NCBI GenBank assembly: GCA_021731815.1
Contig: JAKFWO010000011.1
Span: 1 to 59,431, forward strand
Direction of reading: 5' to 3'
Origin: Hyphomonadaceae bacterium
GTDB taxonomy: Bacteria; Pseudomonadota; Alphaproteobacteria; Caulobacterales; Aquidulcibacteraceae
DNA length: 59,431 nucleotides
Shown piece by piece: positions 53,286 to 59,431 of the stretch (the first letter of the stretch is position 1; the number at the start of each line of letters is the position of its first letter). A program made the position numbers and the translations under genes. Below the pieces are notes generated by a model, which saw nothing but the letters and a program-made list of their open reading frames with translations, searched no databases and was not told the origin of the DNA.

Positions 53286-53415
53286 GCGCGCACTCCGATA
53301 TCCATGCCTGCATTCTGGCAGGAGGATGATGGAGATCGCGATTCTCCCTGCAGGTCCAGTCACATCTCGCCGGAAGCGCCAAAGGAAAACGACGGATCAG
53401 CGTGTCTGCCTTTCC

Positions 53416-55236
53416 CTACAACCGAAGTTTTCCGGCCTGGATCCGGGCATAGATTTCGGTGTCAAGTGGCACATAACCGCCGGTCGAAGGATGGTCGAAC
53501 AGGATCGGCTCGGCGATCGCATTCGGGTCGAAGCCCTCCGCCACCAGTTCCACCTTGCGATATTTGAAGGTGCCGGTGGTCTCCATCTCCCGGCGCAGAC
53601 GCAAGAACAGCGGGCGCGCATAAGGCGGCAATTGGGCATCGACATGGCGCTTGAGAGCATCGAGCGGCAGATCATGGTCGGCAACGATTACCGCCATGCC
53701 GGCCCGGCCGTCGAAATCGGCGACCCGCACTCCATAGACATTGGCCTCGAGCACGCCGGGAAAAGAAGCCAACACCTCGCCCACTTCGTTGGTGGAGACA
53801 TTTTCTGATTTCCAGCGAAAGGTGTCGCCGATCCGGTCGACGAAATAGAAATAGCCTTCGCGGTCGCGGCGCATCAGATCCCCGGTGCGGAACCAGGCAT
53901 CGCCCTTCACAAACACATCGCGCAGGATTTTCTTTTCCGTCTGGGCGGCGTCGCCGGAATAGCCTTCATAGCGGAAGCGGGCTTCGGAGGCGCGGATCTC
54001 GCCCAGCACTTCGCCGGCTTCATCGAGCGCCGCCTCGATACACAATCCGTCCGGGCCCCGCCGCGGGCGCTCTTCCTCGAGGTCGAATTTGATGATCCGC
54101 ACATTGAAGCGCTTGCGCAGATAATCCGGAATGCGGCCGATTGCCCCGATCCGCCCGTCGAAATTCATCAGCGTGACATTGCCCTCGGTCGCACCGTAGA
54201 ATTCCTGCACATAAGCGACATTGAAGCGGGAATTGAAGCGTTCCCACACTTCAGGACGCATGCCATTGCCGAAAGCGGCGCGCAGCCGGTGCTGTTTGTC
54301 GAGCGGGCTTTCGGGCGCGTTCACGAGATAGCGGCACAATTCGCCGATATAGACAAAGATCGTCGCGCGCTCGGCGATGATTTCGGGCCAGAAATGGCTC
54401 GCCGAGAATTTTCGTCGCAGGACCACGCAGCCCCCGCGTTCGAGCGCGGCCCCCACCCCGCACAATCCACCTGTCGAATGATAGAGCGGCAGGCAGAGAT
54501 AGACACGGTCGGTCTCCCTGGCCTGCAACCCACCGATAAAGCCGCGCAACATGCCCATCACCCGCCAATGCGGCATGCGGGCGGCCTTGGGCGCGCCGGT
54601 CGTTCCGCTGGTATAGACATAAAGCGCGAGTTCGCCGGAAGTGATCCCCGCGCGGTGACCCTCGGGCAGGCGTTCGGGGCTCTGGCCGGCAAGGATGGGG
54701 TCGAGGTCATGGGCCCCCGGAAAATGCCCGCCCAGCGACCAATAGACCCGGTCGGGGCCCAAAAGCTCGCGCGCACTTTCGATGGCATCGGCGAATTCGG
54801 GCGTGGTCACCACATGGCGGGCGTCGGCGATCGTGATGCAATGGGCGAGCGGATGCCCCGCGAGATGCGAATTGATCAGGGCCGTGGCGATGCCGGCCTT
54901 GGTCATCCCGAACCAGAAGGCGACATATTCCGGGCAATTGCCCATGAACAGGGCAACCTTGTCACCTCGTTTCAGGCCTTGCGCCAGCGCCCAGCGGGCA
55001 AAGCGATTGGCGAGCGCGTCGAATTCGGCATAGGTCATGGACCGGCCCTCGAAGCGAAAGGCTTCGCGCCCGGAAAAGCGGTCGACACTGCGTTCCAGCT
55101 CGTCAGCGACCGTCTCGCTGCCCGCGGGACTGAGCGCGCCATAGGCCTTGAGCGTCCGCTGCAGGCCCGAAAGCAATTGATATTCGCGCCGGATCGCCGA
55201 AAACAACCCGGATTTCGATGCCGCTTTTGTGGTCAT
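53416..55236 (-). CDS. Long-chain acyl-CoA synthetase, FATP/FadD6-like
   Basis: 606-residue AMP-forming ligase that activates long or very long fatty acids. The ATP motif YTSGTTGAPKAA, the EFYGATEGNV motif, YFVDRIGDTFRWKSENVSTNEV and the C-terminal lysine region TGTFKYRKVELVAEGFDP place it in the FATP (SLC27) branch rather than classical FadD. Membrane-associated by family. Divergent from the LpxR-like gene with a 290-nt gap. Confidence 0.9.
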   Translation of the reverse strand: MTTKAASKSGLFSAIRREYQLLSGLQRTLKAYGALSPAGSETVADELERSVDRFSGREAFRFEGRSMTYAEFDALANRFARWALAQGLKRGDKVALFMGNCPEYVAFWFGMTKAGIATALINSHLAGHPLAHCITIADARHVVTTPEFADAIESARELLGPDRVYWSLGGHFPGAHDLDPILAGQSPERLPEGHRAGITSGELALYVYTSGTTGAPKAARMPHWRVMGMLRGFIGGLQARETDRVYLCLPLYHSTGGLCGVGAALERGGCVVLRRKFSASHFWPEIIAERATIFVYIGELCRYLVNAPESPLDKQHRLRAAFGNGMRPEVWERFNSRFNVAYVQEFYGATEGNVTLMNFDGRIGAIGRIPDYLRKRFNVRIIKFDLEEERPRRGPDGLCIEAALDEAGEVLGEIRASEARFRYEGYSGDAAQTEKKILRDVFVKGDAWFRTGDLMRRDREGYFYFVDRIGDTFRWKSENVSTNEVGEVLASFPGVLEANVYGVRVADFDGRAGMAVIVADHDLPLDALKRHVDAQLPPYARPLFLRLRREMETTGTFKYRKVELVAEGFDPNAIAEPILFDHPSTGGYVPLDTEIYARIQAGKLRL

Positions 55237-55526
55237 GCTCGTATTTCCGTTCTGGCTGCGCCGGTCGTTCCGGCTGACACATCCTCGTCATAGCGGCTGA
55301 CAGGCGTGAATCGGGATAGCATGAAAGGAATCAAAAAAAAGCAAAGGTGCCGCCCGGCGCGCAGATGCCCGGACCGGGTGGGGTTTTCGGTTGCCTTCCT
55401 CGCTCTCGCACCCCTCCCCCGCGCACAGATTTATCCGCCCCGCGGCGATTTCGCTTTACCCTGTCGGGCGCTTGCCGCTATGCGGAGGGTGCGGCGAAAA
55501 ACCAGCCGATGCCGGACGGGGAAAGC

Positions 55527-56630
55527 ATGATGAAAGAAAAAGGCCGGCGGGCGAAAAAGGGGCACTTGCACCAGGTCGGCCTGTTCGGCGCGGCGGCCGT
55601 GATCTGCGCCGCGGCCCCGGCTCTTGCCGAAACCGGGCCGGAAAAGCCCCTGAAACCGAAAACGATCGCCGAACGCTTTTGCGAGGCCGATGAATTTTCG
55701 GCCTGCGATCCGGTCATCGCCTTTGTCGAAGAAAACGACGCCTTTTTCTCCGGCCAGGACCGCAATTATTCCCAGGGCTTCCGGCTGGAATATGTCACGG
55801 GCGGGCGCCGCATCGTCGGCCTGCCAGGGCTTGCCCAGAAATTCGTGCCCGTCGCCTCCTATCTGACCGGCAAGGAGATCCGCCAGGGTTTCGGGATTGC
55901 GCAAGAAATCTACACGCCGCGCGATCTCACGCTCGTCAATCCCAATCCCGCGGACCGGCCCTATGCGGCCTTTCTCTATTTCTCCGGCACGGCGACCGCG
56001 CGTAACCCGGAGCGGCGCATTCAGGATTCGCTCCAGATCAATCTCGGGATCGTCGGGCCGGCCGCGCTTGGCGAACCCACCCAGCGCAATTTCCACCGCC
56101 TGATCCGCGGGATCGATCCCCGGGGCTGGAGCGCGCAATTGCGCAACGAGCCCGCGGTCGAAATTGTCGGCCAGCGGCAAAAGGCATGGCGGGTGTTCGA
56201 TCTGGGACCCATTGAAAGCGATGTCTCCCTGCATGGCTCGGCGGCGTTCGGCAATGTGCGGATCTATGGCGCGATCGGGGGCACCTTCCGGGTGGGGATC
56301 AATCTGCCCGAGGACGCCTATCCGCCCCGCATCCGCCCCGCGATCAGCGCGCCCGCAAGCTTCAATCCGCGCGGAATTGGCGGGTTCTATGTGTTTTTCG
56401 GCACTGAGGGCCGCGGTATTCTGCGCGACATCTTCCTCGACGGCAATTCCTTCCGCCCGTCGGGCCCGAGTGTCGACAAGCGCAATTTCGTCCAGGACAT
56501 CCAGGGGGGAGCTGCGCTGAATTTCAGCCGGGTCCAGGTCAGCCTGACACTCGTCCAGCGATCGGAAAGCTTTTTCGGCCAGTTCCAGAACGACAAATTC
56601 GGCGCATTGTCGATTCAGGTGGCGTTATAG
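55527..56630 (+). CDS. LpxR-like outer-membrane lipid A deacylase (DUF2219)
   Basis: 367 residues with a signal peptide ending in PALAET (about residue 35). It is predicted to be an outer-membrane beta-barrel ending in an aromatic-poor strand (GALSIQVAL). Family features include the Asn-Asp pair in FVEENDAFFSG, DRNYSQGFRLEY near the active site and the conserved IVGPAALGEPTQRNFH with the candidate catalytic His. LpxR removes the 3'-acyloxyacyl group of lipid A in Salmonella; the same reaction here is inferred. The start at 55527 has GGGGAAA upstream. Confidence 0.85.
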   Translation: MMKEKGRRAKKGHLHQVGLFGAAAVICAAAPALAETGPEKPLKPKTIAERFCEADEFSACDPVIAFVEENDAFFSGQDRNYSQGFRLEYVTGGRRIVGLPGLAQKFVPVASYLTGKEIRQGFGIAQEIYTPRDLTLVNPNPADRPYAAFLYFSGTATARNPERRIQDSLQINLGIVGPAALGEPTQRNFHRLIRGIDPRGWSAQLRNEPAVEIVGQRQKAWRVFDLGPIESDVSLHGSAAFGNVRIYGAIGGTFRVGINLPEDAYPPRIRPAISAPASFNPRGIGGFYVFFGTEGRGILRDIFLDGNSFRPSGPSVDKRNFVQDIQGGAALNFSRVQVSLTLVQRSESFFGQFQNDKFGALSIQVAL

Positions 56631-56727
56631 GCCGGTGGATTTGCAGGCGAGTCGCATGACGGGCGACACGCCATTTCACTCGAACCCATACACATTCTCG
56701 CCCTGAGCTGTTAGGAAATCCCCGATC

Positions 56728-56812
56728 GCGGATATGGCGGAATTGGCAGACGCAACGGTTTTAGGTACCGTCGCCGCAAGGCGTGGGGGTTCAAGTCCCT
56801 CTATCCGCACCA
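56728..56812 (+). tRNA. tRNA-Leu (anticodon UAG)
   Basis: 85 nt. Acceptor GCGGATA pairs with TATCCGC, followed by ACCA. The D-arm contains GGCGGAATTGGCAGACGC; the anticodon stem ACGGT/ACCGT encloses TTTAGGT, anticodon TAG. A variable arm and a T-arm with GTTCAAGTC follow. The long variable arm is as expected for leucine. Its last bases are repeated in tandem immediately downstream. Confidence 0.96.
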
Positions 56813-56923
56813 ATTGGCCGCACCAATTGGCCGCACCAATTGGCCGCACCAATTGGCCGCACCAGTTTTGGCCGCACCAATTGGCCGCACCAGCCGGCCG
56901 CACCAGTTTTGGCCGCACGAAAC
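56805..56923. repeat. Tandem reiteration of the tRNA-Leu 3' end
   Basis: The 13-bp unit CCGCACCAATTGG starts inside the tRNA (56805) and repeats at 56818, 56831, 56844 and 56872. Variants at 56857 and 56898 have 15 bp, one variant is at 56885, and the last partial unit ends around 56923. The CCGCACCA end of the tRNA is thus present nine times. No spacer structure exists, so it is not CRISPR. Confidence 0.9.
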
Positions 56924-56972
56924 TTGACCATACGAACCTTACCGCATTCCGGCACCAACAGGAACCCGCGCC

Positions 56973-58220
56973 ATGGATTTCAACGACAGCCCCGACGAAG
57001 CGGCCTTTCGCGCCCGGGCACGCGCTTTTCTCGAAGCCAATGCGCGCCGGAAATCGCCGGGCGCGCGGCCGGGCGATTCGAGCGGTGCCGATCTCGACCT
57101 CGCCGCCGCGAAAGCCTGGCAGTTGAAAAAGGCCGGGGCCGGATTTGCCGGGCTCGTCTGGCCAAAGGCCTATGGCGGTCAGGAACTCGGCCCGATCTTC
57201 CACATCATCTATGCCGCCGAGGAAGCCGAATATGACGTGCCGCGCGGCTTCTTCGAAATCGGGCTGGGCATGTGCATCCCGACCCTGCTCGCTTTCGCGA
57301 CCGAAGAACAAAAGGCGCGGTTCGCCGGCCCGGCGCTGCGGGGCGAGGAAATCTGGTGCCAGCTCTTTTCCGAACCCGCGGCGGGCTCGGATGTCGCGGG
57401 CCTGCGCATGAAGGCGGAAAAGACCGGCGATGTCTGGCACCTGACGGGGCAGAAAATCTGGACATCCGGGGCCCATTACAGCGATTACGGCATCGTGCTG
57501 GCGCGTTCCAATGTCGATGTCGCCAAGCATCTCGGCCTGACCATGTTCTTTGTCGACATGAAAAGCCCCGGCATCGAGGTGCGCCCGATCAAACAAATGT
57601 CGGGCGGATCCAATTTCAACGAGGTGTTTTTCGATTCCGTGGCCATCCCCGACACACAGCGTCTGGGCGCGCCCGGCCAGGGCTGGTCGGTGGCGCTGGT
57701 CACCCTGATGAATGAGCGCCTCGCCATTGGCGGCTCCACCGGGCCGGATTACATGGAGATCATGGAACTGGCGCGCGGGCTCGGCGTGCTGGGCGATCAT
57801 GCCTTCCGCCAGAAGCTCGCCGATTGGGCGGTGCGGTTCGAAGGGCTGAAACTCACCCGCTTCCGCACCATGACTGCCTTGTCCAAGGGCGAGGTTCCGG
57901 GCCCGGAAAGCGCCATCGGCAAGATCATCGCCGCCCGGCAATTGCAGGAAATCGCCAGCGAGGCGCTCGACCTCGCGGGCGAATATGGCCTGATTTCCGC
58001 GGGCGCGACGGGCAGCGCCGCCCCCGGCACAACCCCCGACACGACAATCTTCCACCACGCCTTTTTCTGGGCCCCGGGGCTCAGGATCGCCGGCGGCACG
58101 GACGAGGTTTTGCGCAACATCATCGCCGAACGTGTGCTCGGCCTGCCCGCCGATCTCCGCGCCGACAAGGACATCGCCTTCCGGGACATCGCCTTCCGGG
58201 ACCTGCCGACCGGCGCATGA
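56973..58220 (+). CDS. Acyl-CoA dehydrogenase family protein
   Basis: 415-residue FAD enzyme of beta-oxidation type. Signatures include LFSEPAAGSDVAGLRMKAEK (FAD/substrate binding), WTSGAHYSDYGIVLAR and GPGLRIAGGTDEVLRNIIAERVLG-like C-terminal FAD contacts (58078-58142). Substrate chain length is unknown. The last 12 codons contain a 15-bp duplication (GDIAFRDIAFRDL region, about 58175-58205). The ATG at 56973 fits the family; the tRNA-derived repeats lie just upstream. Confidence 0.92.
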   Translation: MDFNDSPDEAAFRARARAFLEANARRKSPGARPGDSSGADLDLAAAKAWQLKKAGAGFAGLVWPKAYGGQELGPIFHIIYAAEEAEYDVPRGFFEIGLGMCIPTLLAFATEEQKARFAGPALRGEEIWCQLFSEPAAGSDVAGLRMKAEKTGDVWHLTGQKIWTSGAHYSDYGIVLARSNVDVAKHLGLTMFFVDMKSPGIEVRPIKQMSGGSNFNEVFFDSVAIPDTQRLGAPGQGWSVALVTLMNERLAIGGSTGPDYMEIMELARGLGVLGDHAFRQKLADWAVRFEGLKLTRFRTMTALSKGEVPGPESAIGKIIAARQLQEIASEALDLAGEYGLISAGATGSAAPGTTPDTTIFHHAFFWAPGLRIAGGTDEVLRNIIAERVLGLPADLRADKDIAFRDIAFRDLPTGA

Positions 58221-58272
58221 GACTTGCCGCCCGCGCCTCACTCAGGGTAAGGAATGCGGCGGAGGCGGGCTG

Positions 58273-59208
58273 ATGGTTGACGTTTTCATTTCCTATAAGC
58301 GCGAGGAACGCGCGCGCTGCGAGCGGATCGCCAACAAACTCAAGGCGCTCAGCCTCGATGTGTGGTTCGATGCGCGCCTGCCTTCGGGCAAGAGCTTCGA
58401 CCGCGAGATCGAAACCACGATCAACGCGGCCAAAGCGGTGCTGGTGCTGTGGTCGCCCGCGAGCGTCGAGAGCGAATGGGTGCGCAACGAGGCCGGAATC
58501 GGCAAGAAGCGCAACGTGCTGGCCGCGGCCCGGCTCAGCCCCTGCGAACTGCCGCTCGCCTTTCACGCCACCCATTACGAGGATCTGTTCGAGCCCGATT
58601 TCGCCGATGATCATCCCGGCTGGCTGAAGCTGCTGGAGCGCGTGGGCGGGCTGACCGGCCGTCCGGGGCTTGTGGGCTATTCGAAGGCTCTGGGCGAGGG
58701 TGCCGCCCCGTTGCTGCGCTGGGCGCACGCCAATGCGAAGGATCCGCTGGCGCTGAAAATGGAGAAGCTGGCCGAACGCCTCACGGCCGCCGACGACGCG
58801 GCCGGCGCGATCACCATCCGCAAGGGCGCAGGGCCGGGCGCGGTGGCGGGCGTCGCCCTGACCGCCGCGATCGCTGCCGGCGTCATTTCCGCCGCCTTGG
58901 CCTGGCTCGCCAAGCCCGCCCCGCCGCCGGCGGCGAAGACCCCGCGGGAGGCGGCGCTCGAACTGGTCGGCCGCTGGTATGAGGTGGGCAGCGGCGGATC
59001 ATGCGAAGCCGGCGCGCTTCTGGTAAGCGTTGAGCCCGGCGGGTTGGCCTTTGGCGCCGGCGCTATGCGTGACGGGATCGCGATTGTCGGCGTGCAGGAT
59101 GGCTGGATCACTTTGAGCGATGGCGCCCGGGTTCGGCGCACGGGCGCGAATTTGCAGTTGAAACAAGGGGCGGATGGCACCGTGGCGGAGTTTACTCCAT
59201 GCAGTTAA
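58273..59208 (+). CDS. Transmembrane TIR-domain protein
   Basis: 311 residues in three parts. Residues 1-130 form a TIR domain (VDVFISYKREERARCERIAN). The SxxSxxxxxW-type segment ends in Glu73 (SEWVRNE), the position of the NADase catalytic glutamate. A helical linker (131-188) leads to one transmembrane helix (about 189-212). The C-terminal 90 residues (GRWYEVGSGGSC to the terminal FTPCS) are predicted beta-rich, with Cys244 and Cys310 that could pair in the periplasm; I do not recognise this domain. Start at 58273 with GGAGGCGGG upstream. It overlaps the next gene by 10 nt. Signalling or antiphage effector roles are both possible. Confidence 0.85.
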   Translation: MVDVFISYKREERARCERIANKLKALSLDVWFDARLPSGKSFDREIETTINAAKAVLVLWSPASVESEWVRNEAGIGKKRNVLAAARLSPCELPLAFHATHYEDLFEPDFADDHPGWLKLLERVGGLTGRPGLVGYSKALGEGAAPLLRWAHANAKDPLALKMEKLAERLTAADDAAGAITIRKGAGPGAVAGVALTAAIAAGVISAALAWLAKPAPPPAAKTPREAALELVGRWYEVGSGGSCEAGALLVSVEPGGLAFGAGAMRDGIAIVGVQDGWITLSDGARVRRTGANLQLKQGADGTVAEFTPCS

Positions 59209-59431
59209 AAATGATGATCGCTATGCTTGCCGGGCTCAGTGCGTTGTTGAGCCACGCAACGTCGGCCAGGGCGCAATCCCAAGCGAGGTGCGTCAATTAT
59301 TATAACGACGTCAGCGCCGCCATCGCCGGTCGCGATCGAACCGCCCTGGTGAATTTGCTGAAGCAACCCGCTGCGCAGCGCTGCGAGCCAGAGGCGCAAA
59401 CTGCCAAAGCCGCCGCAGATCGCCTGGACCC
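59199..59431 (+). CDS. Secreted protein, N-terminal part only
   Basis: The frame is open to the window end (77 codons seen). The start MQLKMMIAMLAGLSALLSHA gives a signal peptide, with likely cleavage after SARA. The mature part begins QSQARCVNYYNDVSAAIAGR, with Cys near residues 31 and 66. The ATG at 59199 overlaps the TIR gene stop and has GGAG nine bases upstream; an alternative ATG lies at 59211. Family unknown. Translational coupling to the TIR protein suggests a shared function. Confidence 0.65.
   Translation, partial: MQLKMMIAMLAGLSALLSHATSARAQSQARCVNYYNDVSAAIAGRDRTALVNLLKQPAAQRCEPEAQTAKAAADRLD

Noticed and set aside
56805-56923. Possible CRISPR or phage att site after tRNA-Leu
   Set aside because: There are no spacers; the units are copies of the tRNA end in tandem, and no integrase is nearby.
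56676-58241. 521-codon open frame on the minus strand over the acyl-CoA dehydrogenase
   Set aside because: It also runs through the tRNA-Leu and its repeats, so it cannot be a real gene.

Overview
The window comes from the chromosome of an alphaproteobacterium with the CtrA/CcrM cell-cycle circuitry (Caulobacterales, Parvularculales, Rhizobiales or relatives; the sequence does not settle the order). The evidence is a CcrM-type GANTC methyltransferase gene, two exact CtrA boxes (TTAA-N7-TTAA), a ChvI/ChvG-like two-component pair, a circularly permuted two-piece tmRNA, and an exbB-exbD-exbD-tonB operon of alphaproteobacterial type. Almost all genes are conserved housekeeping genes. The clearest accessory signals are at the two ends.

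Layout. 1-3.8 kb: scar of a mobile element (integrase N-terminus fused in frame to an unrelated membrane segment, preceded by TGACGGTA repeats), then a MarR regulator, DUF983 protein and SulP transporter on the opposite strand. 4.2-7.3 kb: aconitase, then a cluster of four palindromic repeats. 7.3-10.4 kb: a membrane protein, a GGDEF diguanylate cyclase and an iron-type alcohol dehydrogenase. 10.4-15.2 kb: fliJ and fliI behind a CtrA box, mltG, fabF, acpP. 15.5-26.2 kb: pcm-surE, a two-unit M16 peptidase, a NatAB-like ABC exporter, an alpha/beta hydrolase, a Deg-type protease and nfuA. 26.4-30.1 kb: a small lipoprotein and the rpsM-rpsK-rpoA-rplQ segment, whose gaps are widened by repeats. 30.1-34.0 kb: tandem repeats, a small secreted protein and the TonB energising complex. 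34.7-39 kb: infA-maf-rng-yacG, an NlpD-like factor and an inositol monophosphatase. 39.2-41.8 kb: a sugar-type MFS carrier coupled to a LacI regulator. 41.8-45.5 kb: tRNA-Gly, a lipoprotein, ccrM and a thiolase. 45.5-51.9 kb: chvI-chvG behind a second CtrA box, argG, dut, coaBC. 51.9-56.6 kb: tmRNA, a GIY-YIG protein, a FATP-like acyl-CoA synthetase and an LpxR-like outer-membrane protein. 56.7-59.4 kb: tRNA-Leu with its 3' end reiterated in tandem, an acyl-CoA dehydrogenase, a transmembrane TIR protein and the start of a secreted protein cut by the window end.

How the parts connect. Motility (fliIJ), envelope-stress signalling (chvIG) and possibly c-di-GMP (the GGDEF gene) carry full or near CtrA boxes, and ccrM carries three GANTC sites just upstream, so the cell-cycle program can plausibly be read from the cis-elements. 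Envelope genes are abundant (mltG, NlpD-like, Deg, M16, TonB complex, LpxR).

A pervasive oddity is short head-to-tail tandem duplications (11-30 bp units) at more than ten separate places, mostly between genes, plus REP-like palindromes. No complete new multi-gene system is visible. The best candidate is the TIR-transmembrane protein and its overlapping secreted neighbour, which continues past the window.
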